Below, one piece after another: positions 11,331-21,391 of a stretch of 64,000 nucleotides of DNA. Source of the stretch: Spinacia oleracea (Eukaryota > Streptophyta > Magnoliopsida > Caryophyllales > Amaranthaceae). The position numbers were made by a program, and so were the translations under genes. The stretch covers positions 115,789,157 to 115,853,156 of the forward strand of contig NC_079492.1 in assembly GCF_020520425.1 (NCBI RefSeq), written 5' to 3'. Numbering within the stretch: position 1 is the first letter of the stretch; each line of letters begins with the position of its first letter. A model generated the notes under the pieces. It ran no database searches. It had not been told where the DNA came from and saw only the letters and a program-made list of their open reading frames with translations.

Positions 11331-13621
11331 ATGGCGCGAATAGAAGACGAGGAGCAGTTCGAAGGAGAATCCTCTTCTCCTATAGAGGACGTCCCGGAAA
11401 GCACCGATGCCGCGCCGGCTAGTACGTCAGGTGGGGAGGAAGGTCACCTTCATCCCAGCGCCATCTTCCCACTTCAGACGTGGCTGAACTTTCTCACCCT
11501 CGAGGGGAAGGCCTATGGGGCGTCTCTGAATCTAGGTTCGGAGTATAAATTTCGCATGCCGGCTGGCATGGACTGCACCAGCTTTGGACTGGTGAAAGGA
11601 GAGTTCGCCGTTTACGGCTCGTTTTTGAAGCTGGGTATGAGATTCCCCCCTCACCCCTTTGTGGTGGAGTTGCTGGACGGCTTTAATATTGGCCTGTGCC
11701 AAATGTCTCCGAACTCCTGAGCGGGTGTGTTTGGCTATATTGCTCGCTGCGAGCTTGTAGGCATCACCCTTTCCCTTCCGGCGTTCCTAAGAATCGCCTC
11801 TATGTCCCACGTTTCGAGAGCCGCCGCGGGCTGGCTGATTCTTACATACAAGGGGGCCTATCGGACGGTGATGGGGAAGGCGTCTAAGTGGCATCACTGG
11901 AGGAAGAAGTGGGTGGTTATCAAAACCACCAATCTGGAGATGTGTGAGAGGATGAGACGCTGGAACTTCAAGCCCAACTTCGTTGGGAAAGGTGCTTCTT
12001 TACCTCCCGTCTCCGCCGAGCTCTGGGAGCGGATCTCGTCGCTGTTCCTGGTCAAGCCGCTCGTCATCAAGGACAAGACGGCCTACATACCCGAGGGGTG
12101 GTTGCCTCATCTGGATCAACTGAGCAATCCCATTTTCCTCTCGGCTGTAGGCTTGTGTCCGTATATGCCGAGAGGTAATGTATCTATACTTCCAATTCTT
12201 CACTGTTTAATCAAAACAGCACTAATGTCCTTATTTCGTTTTTTCAGACGAGGCCATGGGTAAGCTGGACGATGCCTCCAAAGGCCAAGTGGATATGTCG
12301 TCTTGGTTGGCGAAGGTACTCGACGCCAGTACCTTCAAAGCTTGGAAGCGTCAGCAGGCAGCCGAGCAAGCTATTTCTGAGCAAATGGCTCCCCCTCCTG
12401 CTGAGGAGAAGGTATTGATTAAATCTTCCGACGTGATTTCCTTTGTTGTTTACAACTTGTTTTCATTCATTTTTTTTTTAAGAAGACGAGGAAGGCTACC
12501 ACGGACGCGGCTCCTACTTCCAAACGCAGGGCTGGCGGCACAGGAAAACCCGTCTTCAAGTCAGTGACGTCGAAGGCTTCTAAGGGGTTTGCCGTCCCCA
12601 AGGCTGCATCCGCTTCTCCTAGCTTGGAGAAAACTGGAGGGACAGCTGATCCTATTGCGGGGATTCCTGAAGTCGTCCGCCGCAACATCCCTCTGAGGAC
12701 GGCGGAGAGAGCTAGGAATTTTGGGGGTAAGTTTTACTCCAACATCGTAACCACCTGTCGTTCCTCATCTAGCAGTTCTCTAGTTTCCCCCAGGGATTCT
12801 AAAGCCGTTGTTTTTCCCATAGAAATTTCCGATCCTCAGAAAGACATAGATGCTGAAATGGATCAGATCCCTTCTTCAGGCGGGTTCAATTCTCATGACC
12901 GTAGGAAGATAATGACGCTGATGCGCAGTGCTATTCCTCCCCAATATGCTGAAACTCTTCCTAAGGCGGCCGAGAATATGCTTGCCGCCATGCAGTCCTC
13001 GGCGCTGGACGTAAGTTTCGTTATACCTTTATTTTTACACACTCGTTTCTTTTTGTTTGACTTACTATTTTTGCGCAGATGTTCATTCTGCTGGACTCGC
13101 TGAAAAAGTGGCGCACTGCTTTGGTGCATGAAGAAGCTCGTCACCGTCTTCTGGCCAGTCAGTGTGGTGACCAGCATTTTGCTGCACTCGAGAAGCTTCG
13201 CTTCGATAGGCGGGAACAGATTGACGTTGTGACTACCGCCCTGGCCTCTCAAAATGCTGAGAACACAGCTCGTCTCCTGCATGTTGATCAGAACTTTTCT
13301 GAAATGGAGGATCTTTCCAAGAAGATCAAGGAGAAAGAGGCTGAGTTTTCTCGTCTGGAGACTCAGTTTAAAGAGTTGGAGGTTCAACTGGAGGCGGCTA
13401 GCAAGGAAGTCGCTTCGTCACAGAGCGTCCTCGACCAGTCGGCTATGCTAGGTGAGAAATCGATCCGAAGGGGTATGGAGCTTGCATGGAATGCTGAATT
13501 TGCAAGTGAACGTCCCTTCAGCTGGTTTGAGAAGTTTCTCACCTATCAGATTGAGGTGGAGAAGGCTCAAAAGGAAGGACGCACCCCTCCTGAGTTCGTG
13601 CCCAGCGAGGATGAGGAATGA
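11331..13621 (+). pseudogene. Antisense extra gene of the Tat element (Transposase_28-like), with a nonsense codon
   Basis: A spliced gene runs against pol. Exons by splice sites and frame: 11331-12174, 12248-12411, 12483-13010, 13079-13621, all with GT-AG introns and matching phases. The first exon resembles the plant 'putative gypsy type transposon' domain (Transposase_28 family), including the block FPPHPFVVELLDGF followed by the PNS motif. An in-frame TGA at 11718-11720 sits where family members normally have Trp, and the frame continues open past it. The last exon is a coiled coil (E/K/L heptads) ending in an acidic SEDEE tail. Antisense frames of this kind are known from Tat elements. 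Their function is unknown. Confidence 0.75.
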
Positions 13622-14149
13622 GTTCCTATGCGTCTTTGTATTTATTAATATTTTTTTTTTTTGCGCATGTTCTTTTGACACCATGCTTGGTGGCTTTTGT
13701 GCATAATTCTTGTAATTATGACTAACTTTTTGGGAATGAGATGATGCCCTTGTGAACGTCTTATATATTGCTTTTTAGCTTTCATCACATTTTTTTTATG
13801 ATTACGTCCGACGCCCCCAATTTGAGACGTCAGATGTCTGCCCTGGTCTTTTTGCCAAGGTCTTTTGCTACTTTATATAGCTGTGTTAGGAATGTGTAAC
13901 CCCTGTGTTCTAGGTGATCAGCCTAGTGAGGGTGCTAATCTAGGCCACTTCTTAGGCCTTTAAATGACTAGTCTTTTGGGAGAGCATTAGTTTGCATTTC
14001 TCCGAGAGATTTGATAACATTCTTTTCACAAGGATTTCCCAGCAAGACCGGCTTGTAGTGAATTTTTCATTTAATGTTCAAAACATGCTACATGGTGCGT
14101 CTAGGCTCTAGACGTCTTTAAAATGCATATAATCTAGACAAGTGTCAAT
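13622..14149. other. Spacer between convergent antisense gene and pol
   Basis: It holds the 3' ends of two convergent transcription units of the same element: the antisense gene ending at 13621 and pol ending at 14150. T-rich, with no further frame. Overlapping transcripts here could form double-stranded RNA, which is inference. Confidence 0.5.
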
Positions 14150-17100
14150 CTAGAAAAAGTACTTCTTGAGGTTATCCGCATTCCAAGTACGCAAAACCGG
14201 ACGTCCCTGCATGTCTTGGATCCGGTATGTTCCGTCTCGAACCTCCTCGTAAATCTCATACGGACCTTCCCAAGTAGGGGTGAGTTTCCCTTGTTCATTG
14301 GCGCGTCCGACGGCTTCCATTTTCCTAAGCACAAAATCTCCAACTTTAAGTATTCTTCTAGAAACCCTTTTGTTGTATTCCCTCGTCATTCGGAGTTTGT
14401 ATAGCTGCTGTCGTAGAGCCGCATTCCCTCTGGTTTCTGGTAAGAAATCCAAAGCCGCCTTCATCATTTCCCAATTGGCATCTTCATTAAACAACATGAC
14501 GCGCAGGGTGGGTTCGCACATTTCAATGGGTAGGACGGCTTCAGCCCCATAGGCTAACAAGAATGGTGTTTCTCCTGTGGAATTTTTTGCCGTGGTCCGT
14601 ATAGACCATAAAACATTGGGTAACTCGTCGGCCCATAAACCCTTTGCCTCATCAAGCTTCTTCTTCATCCCTTCAGAGATAATCTTGTTGAATGCCTCTA
14701 CTTGTCTGTTAGCTTGGGGGCGTCCTACTGATGCAAAACATGCTGTGATACCATGGTCGGCCAACCAATCTTCTAATTTGGGCGTCTTGAATTGTGGCCC
14801 ATTGTCGAAGACGATAGACTGAGGCACGCCAAATCTTGTGATTATGTTTTTCCAGATGAATGCTCTCACATCCTGTGCTTTAGTGTTCTTTAAAGCCTCA
14901 GCTTCTACCCATTTAGTGAAGTAATCGACGGCTACTATTACGTAACACAGTCCTCCTGGTGTCGTCGTATAGGGGCCTAATAAGTCCATCCCCCATTTGG
15001 CAAAAGGTATAGGGCTGGTGATTGGCGTCAGTTTCTGTGCTGGTCGTCGAATTAGGTGGGCAAATCGTTGACATTTATCACAACGCTTGACCATATTAAG
15101 GGCGTCTTCTTTGAGAGTGGGCCAATAGTATCCGGTTCTTAAAGTTTTTTCGGCCAGGGCCCTCCCTCCTATGTGGGAGCTGCATAATCCCTGATGAAGA
15201 TCTTCGAGTACCTCTTGCCCCTTCTCGGGGGTTACGCAGTTGAGAAGAGGCCGTGAGAAGGCTTTTTTGTATAGTGTTCCATTCCATATCTCAAACCATG
15301 TGCATTTCTTTTGTAATCTTTCTGCCTGCTTGGGGTCATCAGGGAGTACTCCATTCATTTTGAAGTTGACAATGTCATCCATCCAGGTGGCTGTTCGGTC
15401 CAAGATGTCTATTCTCGAGGCGTCAATGCTTTTGGACTGTTTTACCTCCCAGAATACATGACGTGGCGTGTCGCAGGATGCTGAGCTTGCCAGTTTAGAT
15501 AAATCGTCTGCCTTGTTATTTTCAGACCGGGGTATGTGTTTTACTTCAAAGTTAGACAGCTGTTGAGCTTCTTGGCGGACTTTTTCCAAATATCTTATCA
15601 TGGCCTCGTCCTTGGCCTCATACTCTCCTTTGACCTGACTAACAATTAATTGCGAGTCAGACAAAACCAGGACGTCTTCTTGCCCTGCGGCTCTGCTCAT
15701 CTGAATTCCACATATCAGGGCTTCGTATTCAGCCTTGTTGTTTGACGCCTGAAAGTTAAATCGCATTGCATATTCATAGATATCTCTTTCTTGTGTCTCA
15801 CAGATAATGCCGGCACCTGACCCGTACTGAGTGGCATAGCCGTCCACATGTACTATCCACTGGGTTTTTTCATTCTTCAAATAGAGTGGCTTGGTCAGTT
15901 CCGCGATGAAGTCAGCAAATGCCTGTCCCTTTATTGCCTTCCTCGGTTCATACGAGATATCAAACGCGTGAAGCTCAATTGCCCAATTGAGCATTCTTCC
16001 CGACGCTTCAAGGTTGGTGAAAGGCCGCTTAAGCGGTTGATCCGTGTATACTACCAATCGATGGGCCAGGAAATATGGACGAAGCTTCTTACTAGCCAAG
16101 AACAGAGCAAAACCAAATTTTTCGACTGTTGGATATTTGAGTTCAGCATTCTGCAACATGTGACTGACAAAGTACACAGGTAGTTGCGTTCCATCCCTCT
16201 CTGTAAGCAAGACGACGCTTAGCGCGTATTCTGAGATGGCAAGGTACAGATACAAAACTTCCCCCAAGAGAGGGCTGACCAGCCGTGGCAAAGTGTGCAG
16301 ATGTTCTTTTAGGCGGAGGAAGGCAGCCTCAGCTTGCGTCGTCCACTCAAACTGGGTGCCCTTTTTGATGGTACTGAAAAAGTAGTGACACTTGTCTCCA
16401 GCTCTAGATAAGAATCGTCCCAAGGCGGCGAGACACCCAGTGAGGCGTTGCACATCTTTAACCGTCTTTGGCGATGTCATATTAATGACCGCTTGCACTT
16501 TGTCCGGATTTGCTTCAATGCCCCTTTCGTCAATCAGGAAGCCAAGGAACTTGCCAGAAGATACCCCAAATATGCACTTCTTGGGATTGAGTCTCATTTG
16601 GTATGTCCTGATGGTTTCAAAGGTTTCTCTCAAGTCGTCAAGGTGATCCTTCTTCTGCTTGCTTTTTACAATCATGTCGTCAATATAGGCTTCTATATTC
16701 CTCCCCGGCTGCTTTACGAAAACTGTGTTTACCAACCGTTGAAAGGTAGCAGGGGCATTTTTTAAACCGAACGGCATTACTTTGTAGCAGTACAATCCTT
16801 GTTCCGTGACGAAAGACGTCTTCTCCTGATCTTTGGGCCATAATGGGATCTGGTGGAATCCGGAGTAGGCGTCCATGAAGCTCATCATGGCATGTCCGGC
16901 GGTGGAGTCGACGAGTCGGTCTATCTTCGGCAGTGGGAAGCTGTCTTTAGGGCATGCCTTATTGAGATCAGTGTAATCAACACACATTCTCCACGTCCCA
17001 TTGGGCTTGGGTACCAGGACTACGTTGGCTACCCAGTCTGGGTACTGGCATGGGCGTATGAAGCCTGCATCCATTAGTTTCTTAACCTCGGCAGCGGCGG

Positions 17101-18778
17101 CCAAATTTCTTGCTTCTCCATGATTCCTCTTCTTTTGTCGTACTGGCTTCACAAGACTGTCCACATTCAACTTATGCACGGCCACCGCAGGGTCTATACC
17201 GGGCATCTCCTCTACTGTGAAGGCAAATATCTCCTTGTATTCTTGGAGTAGTTGCACCAATGCTGCTGACATGGGGTCGTTAGGGTGGACCCCAATAGGG
17301 ACTGTTCGAGACGGATCCACTAAGTCCAGAATTATATCATAAAGTGCTCCCACTGGCTCAGGTTGTCTTTCTGCATTGTGCTCTGTCGGTATTTCCCGGG
17401 TTTTACGGCGGCTTGCTGGAGGTTTAGTTTGTTCCTTTCCCTTTGGAGAAGCTCCCCAGGCCGTTGGCTCCAATGTCGATAAGTAACAATCCTTGGCCAA
17501 CTGTTGATTTCCATAGAGAGATCCAACGCGTCCATTGCTTCCAACAAATTTTACCAACAGTAAATGAGGGACGATCACAGCTTTTAGGTCGTTGAGTGTT
17601 GGACGACCAAGTATGATGTTGAATGTGGTGAGGTTTGCCACTATTATAAACCTGATGACAACTTCTTTGATTACTGGGGGAATTCCAAAAGAAGCCGGCA
17701 GCAAAATGGAGCCAATTGGACGAACGATGCTCCCCCCGAATCCTACCAAGGGCCCGTAAACTTTTTCTATGTCTTCTGGATTGTGCCTTAATTTTCGCAG
17801 GCATTGCAGACTGATTATGTCAGACGAGCTTCCCGTATCCACCAGTACTCTCTTTATCTTAAGATTAGCCACCTTAACCTCTATAACCAGAGGATCATCA
17901 TCATATGGCGCGGCCGCCCTTCTATAGTCGTCTTCGGAAATTTCTATAGAGGGTAGGTTCTTCTGTGTTGGGCGAAGATGAGGTGGACCTTTTTGCCGTC
18001 CCTCCTTACATGGTTCTCCTTCCGCTATTCCTCCTGATATTACCATAACTCTTTCGTTTGAATACTTAGAGGTGGGGCTCGCTTCTTTATGTGCGTCCTC
18101 TAGATGGACGTACTGGCGAAGGTGCCCTTCAGCCACGCGATCAGTTAATATCTTCCTCAACATCCGACAACTTTGGGTGTCATGCCCTTCGTCGTTGTGA
18201 AAAGCACATAAAGGTACTTGTGGGCAGGAGGTGGACGATCGTCGGGGGGACGGTTCTATTCCCAGACTTGGTCCTTCAGCAAGGAGGATCTTGTCAAGAG
18301 CTGTATTGAACTTAAAGGGACCTCTAGAGGACGTCCTCCTTCGCCCCCTTTTTTCTTCGGAGCCACAGCCATTCTTCCTTCGGGCGACGCTCTCATGCTG
18401 TCTTATAGGAGCCTCTAGAGAGTAACGGTCCTCATTTTTCTTCTGTAAGATTCGTCTCGTCCTTGTTCCTGGACGAACCTCCTTGACATGCCGACTAGCT
18501 TCCTCCAGGTTGCGTCTCTTCATAGGTGAGTCAGAATCTTCTGACAGAAACTCTACCATCCTACCATTATCATGCTTAATATTGACTCCTTGAGGATCAT
18601 CCTGCAAGGGTCGAATAGGAATGACGGCAGCAGGCTGGCTAGCTGCCGTGTCACATTGAGTGTTGGACCCGTCCTTAAACACTCCTTTTCTGGCTGGGAG
18701 TTCTGATTCACCCTTGGTTTTTCCGCAGTCAGTTTGAAGTTCAGCTATGACACTGTACCTCCCCACAGACGGCGCCAA
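14150..18778 (-). CDS. pol: Tat gag-remnant/pol polyprotein (PR-RT-RH-aRH-INT)
   Basis: An unbroken frame of 1542 codons. It opens at a TTG inside the primer-binding region. The first ATG is codon 74 (18559), so the true start is uncertain. Landmarks by residue: a zinc-knuckle-like CX2H...GHDTQSC near 191-204 (tail of gag), protease VDTG about 313-316, RT YIDD about 698-701, RNase H about 840-960, a second RNase H starting HVDG about 977 with SDSQ about 1040, integrase HHCC with CDKC about 1233-1236, and DDE residues in WGMDLLGP, VFDNGPQF and RQVEAFNK. The capsid region expected before the zinc knuckle is not present: only about 190 residues precede it. All catalytic motifs look intact, so pol may be functional while the element cannot make its own particle. 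Confidence 0.92.
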   Translation of the reverse strand: MAPSVGRYSVIAELQTDCGKTKGESELPARKGVFKDGSNTQCDTAASQPAAVIPIRPLQDDPQGVNIKHDNGRMVEFLSEDSDSPMKRRNLEEASRHVKEVRPGTRTRRILQKKNEDRYSLEAPIRQHESVARRKNGCGSEEKRGRRRTSSRGPFKFNTALDKILLAEGPSLGIEPSPRRSSTSCPQVPLCAFHNDEGHDTQSCRMLRKILTDRVAEGHLRQYVHLEDAHKEASPTSKYSNERVMVISGGIAEGEPCKEGRQKGPPHLRPTQKNLPSIEISEDDYRRAAAPYDDDPLVIEVKVANLKIKRVLVDTGSSSDIISLQCLRKLRHNPEDIEKVYGPLVGFGGSIVRPIGSILLPASFGIPPVIKEVVIRFIIVANLTTFNIILGRPTLNDLKAVIVPHLLLVKFVGSNGRVGSLYGNQQLAKDCYLSTLEPTAWGASPKGKEQTKPPASRRKTREIPTEHNAERQPEPVGALYDIILDLVDPSRTVPIGVHPNDPMSAALVQLLQEYKEIFAFTVEEMPGIDPAVAVHKLNVDSLVKPVRQKKRNHGEARNLAAAAEVKKLMDAGFIRPCQYPDWVANVVLVPKPNGTWRMCVDYTDLNKACPKDSFPLPKIDRLVDSTAGHAMMSFMDAYSGFHQIPLWPKDQEKTSFVTEQGLYCYKVMPFGLKNAPATFQRLVNTVFVKQPGRNIEAYIDDMIVKSKQKKDHLDDLRETFETIRTYQMRLNPKKCIFGVSSGKFLGFLIDERGIEANPDKVQAVINMTSPKTVKDVQRLTGCLAALGRFLSRAGDKCHYFFSTIKKGTQFEWTTQAEAAFLRLKEHLHTLPRLVSPLLGEVLYLYLAISEYALSVVLLTERDGTQLPVYFVSHMLQNAELKYPTVEKFGFALFLASKKLRPYFLAHRLVVYTDQPLKRPFTNLEASGRMLNWAIELHAFDISYEPRKAIKGQAFADFIAELTKPLYLKNEKTQWIVHVDGYATQYGSGAGIICETQERDIYEYAMRFNFQASNNKAEYEALICGIQMSRAAGQEDVLVLSDSQLIVSQVKGEYEAKDEAMIRYLEKVRQEAQQLSNFEVKHIPRSENNKADDLSKLASSASCDTPRHVFWEVKQSKSIDASRIDILDRTATWMDDIVNFKMNGVLPDDPKQAERLQKKCTWFEIWNGTLYKKAFSRPLLNCVTPEKGQEVLEDLHQGLCSSHIGGRALAEKTLRTGYYWPTLKEDALNMVKRCDKCQRFAHLIRRPAQKLTPITSPIPFAKWGMDLLGPYTTTPGGLCYVIVAVDYFTKWVEAEALKNTKAQDVRAFIWKNIITRFGVPQSIVFDNGPQFKTPKLEDWLADHGITACFASVGRPQANRQVEAFNKIISEGMKKKLDEAKGLWADELPNVLWSIRTTAKNSTGETPFLLAYGAEAVLPIEMCEPTLRVMLFNEDANWEMMKAALDFLPETRGNAALRQQLYKLRMTREYNKRVSRRILKVGDFVLRKMEAVGRANEQGKLTPTWEGPYEIYEEVRDGTYRIQDMQGRPVLRTWNADNLKKYFF
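18761..18778 (-). other. Primer-binding site of the Tat element
   Basis: On the minus strand TTGGCGCCGTCTGTGGGG follows the LTR end CCCACAACA after a two-base gap. A TGG-initiated stretch right after the 5' LTR is where a tRNA 3' end primes reverse transcription. The tRNA species was not determined. Confidence 0.75.
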
Positions 18779-18779
18779 A

Positions 18780-19299
18780 TGTTGTGGGAACTTTTACGGT
18801 GCTGACGTGGCACGCGCTCCTCGGAGGTATCAAGTATGACCTGGCTCGAACTTCTGGCAACCTGCAAAACAAGAATATTCCCGTAGGAATATTCCCTCCA
18901 ATGCTTAAGTAAGTATAAGCTAGAGAGATAAGTAATTTGTAGAGAGAAGGCAGAGCAAAGATAGGTTTGTTGTTGTTGGGCAAGAATTGAATGCCCTTTT
19001 ACCTTGGGATCTGAGCTATTTATAGTGCTAGGGTTCCTTGGGGACTGCACCCTCAACCCTAGCTATGGGACACGTGCCCCTTGGGGATTTAGGACACGTG
19101 GCCTTCGTCCTGCAATGATGGACCTTCCATATTTGGACCGGCTTTTAAAGAGAATGGGCTTTGCCAAATGGGGCTCTGTCTTTATTCTGGTGGAGTAGCA
19201 GGACTTTGGGCCTTCTTTCTAGCTCTGGGCCCATCTGATCAGTATGAGTCGTAGGCTGCCTCTTTGGGCTTTGCGGGAGATTTATTCAAGCCCACATCA
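18780..19299 (-). repeat. 5' LTR of the Tat element
   Basis: A 520 bp near-identical copy of 10350-10869. On the minus strand it carries CTATAAATAG (about 19017-19026), a plausible TATA box for the genomic transcript. Confidence 0.93.
19017..19026 (-). promoter_or_regulatory. TATA box of the Tat 5' LTR
   Basis: CTATAAATAG read on the minus strand, at a normal place in an LTR promoter. An identical copy lies in the 3' LTR at about 10587-10596. Confidence 0.5.
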
Positions 19300-19539
19300 A
19301 AAATATTCCTGATAATTGTAGCATTCGAGACTGCTAAAGTGCTTATTTTTGTTAATTTGGTGTAGGGTGTAATTAATGTTGTCTTGGATCTGCAGATTAA
19401 TGGCAGGTTGATGACATACAACATATATTAAGTTGAAAAACTATCAAATGTGGAAAATGATCGAAGGTATGACTTATTAACATTATTAGTGATGTGCATC
19501 CTTGATATAATCAATTTTGTACTGTTATTTAAATGACAT
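19300..19539 (+). mobile_element. Family X copy B, piece 2
   Basis: Continues copy B exactly after the AAAAT duplication. It matches the reverse complement of copy A from about 1600 down to about 1400 (for example GGTGTAGGGTGTAATTAATG and GGATCTGCAGATT). It ends at the LTR of the Copia element starting at 19540. Confidence 0.8.
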
Positions 19540-20075
19540 TGTTATAATCAAATACGTGCCACAAACAATTAGGAACAAACCTTACAAATAATAATTAAAG
19601 ACACAAGTGTTTATGAGAAAATTTAGATCCCCCCTTAAATATTATCGTATTACGCAAAATAATACAATAATCCCTAAATTGATAATTTCTCTCAGCAATG
19701 TATTTTACCTCTTATTTTATAGCTAGACCTAAACCCCTTTTTATAGACTAAAATATAAACCCTCGTCTACTAGAATTATACTTTCTCCCCAAGTCTAAAT
19801 AATTCTAAAGGTTGGTACATACCAAAATATATCTAGTTTCCAAATTACAATTCTAATTAAACTAGGAAACTAAATAAGATATCAAGCTAATGAATTATTC
19901 CTATAATAATTGTATGCATCTCGAGGATTTGTGTCTCGTAACTTATGGTAATCTTGTTTGGTCGTAAACACATTAATTTGTCCATTGCACTTAATGCTTC
20001 ACAACAATGACCTAATCCAAAATCCTCACGCTGCAACTCCTTGCTCATCATTTGGGGTGGTACGATAAATTGTCG
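19540..20075 (-). repeat. 3' LTR of the decayed Copia element
   Basis: Direct repeat of 32555-33045 plus 34102-34193, with many substitutions, so this element is older than the Tat insertion. The inner border has drifted from the expected TGAC to CGAC. Confidence 0.7.
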
Positions 20076-20199
20076 TTGACCCAAAAATCCGAAACGAGTC
20101 GTGGTCAGTTTAATTAAGTTGCAATTAATTCCTAACAAACCTTCCCTTAAACTCAACTTAGTCTCCTCACGAACCAACGAGCAACTTTCAAAGCTTGCC

Positions 20200-21391
20200 T
20201 TCCCTTGAGCCAAAATCCGTCTTCCAATACCTCCCTCAAGTATGAAGAGGTTTTGTTTGTTATGTCGTCCCCTTAAGAATGCGCTCCTATCCTTAGTGAC
20301 CTCCAAATGATCTCCCTCAATATGAATAGCATAACCCAAGCCATCCAAACGACCAAAAGATATGAGATTGCGATCATGTCTCGAAATATACCTTACCTCT
20401 CGTAATTTTCGAGTACTCCCATCACGTGTCTTGATCTCAACCTCACCTATACCCTCAACCTTAGCCTCTTCCCCATTAGGTAGGATAAAACACAACGTAC
20501 ACATCACTTTGTTTATAAGAGATAAACCAATCCTTCCTACAAAAAATATGTTGTGAGCATTTTGAATCCAAAATCCAACCTTCTCTTGGATCATTACTCT
20601 CCTCCACCATGAGATCTATATCCTCGTCAATATCAATTGTAGCATCACCTCCAGACCTTCCATTCCTCAACCCCATCAAGTCTTTCTTGTACCTAGAACA
20701 CTTTAATTGGACGTGTCATACCTCATCACATTACCAACACTTGTTGTTAGGGTTTGCATGTATTGCTCTCCTTCTTCTTGCCTTTCCATTTATTGCTACT
20801 ACCCTTCTCTACCAATCCCGCTCCTCCATGGATTGATGACGATTCCCCTTATTTCATGAACCTCTCGGCCTCGAATAAGGCCACCACAGTATCGTCCAAA
20901 GCAATTATTGTCTTTCTACAAGTAAACTAGTTATCATAGAGTTATACCTTTTAGGGCGAGATGTCAACAATAAATTGCCTTGTCCTCCTCCTCAATTTTC
21001 ACATCTAAATTCACCAACTTGGTGATAAAGCCATTAAACTTATTTAGTTGATCTTGTAATGCAATATCTTCCACCATCTCGAGTGAATAAATATCATTTT
21101 TTAAGAACAACTTGTTGGCCAATGACTTAGATGCGTACATCATAATCAATTTATCCCGGCCCATAAATCTTTTGTGTTATTATCCTCTAAAAGTTGTACT
21201 TGATCTCCGGTGCAAGAGCCAATCTAATCGTACTAGTAGCTCGTAGTTGCATATCCTCCTACTTGTCCTTGTCCACCGAATCAGGTTTCTTATCCTCCAA
21301 AGTCTTGTGAAGACCTTGATGTATAAGAATATTCTTAGTTGTACTTTGCCACAACGAGAAATTCGTCTTCCCGTTAAAAGGTTCTACCTTT
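20200..21391 (-). pseudogene. Copia gag/protease remnant
   Basis: Broken frames on the minus strand resemble Copia: FNGKTNFSLWQ and QGLHKTLE near 21290-21380 (gag start), LANKLFLKNDIYSLEM near 21080-21120 (gag), WILDSKCSQHIF near 20560-20595 (protease, with Lys where the active-site Gly normally follows Asp-Ser), then VRYISRHDRNLISFGRLD and a pre-integrase stretch to about 20220. Several stops and frame changes separate them. The gag start is cut at 21391 by the LARD insertion. Non-functional. Confidence 0.75.
21387..21391. repeat. Target-site duplication CCTTT of the LARD
   Basis: CCTTT at 21387-21391 matches CCTTT at 32502-32506, directly outside the two 1.5 kb LTRs. Confidence 0.9.

Larger units (their letters stand above)
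10350..19299 (-). mobile_element. Tat-lineage Ty3/gypsy retrotransposon, young, gag-deleted
   Basis: This is an 8.95 kb element on the minus strand with 520 bp LTRs, an AAAAT duplication, a primer-binding site beside the right LTR and a purine tract beside the left LTR. The pol frame has the order protease, RT, RNase H, a second archaeal-type RNase H, then integrase. That order and the second RNase H mark the Tat lineage. A spliced gene in antisense orientation lies between pol and the 3' LTR, as reported for several Tat elements. I count three differences between the two LTRs (about 0.6%), so insertion is recent. Most of gag is missing. Confidence 0.92.
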
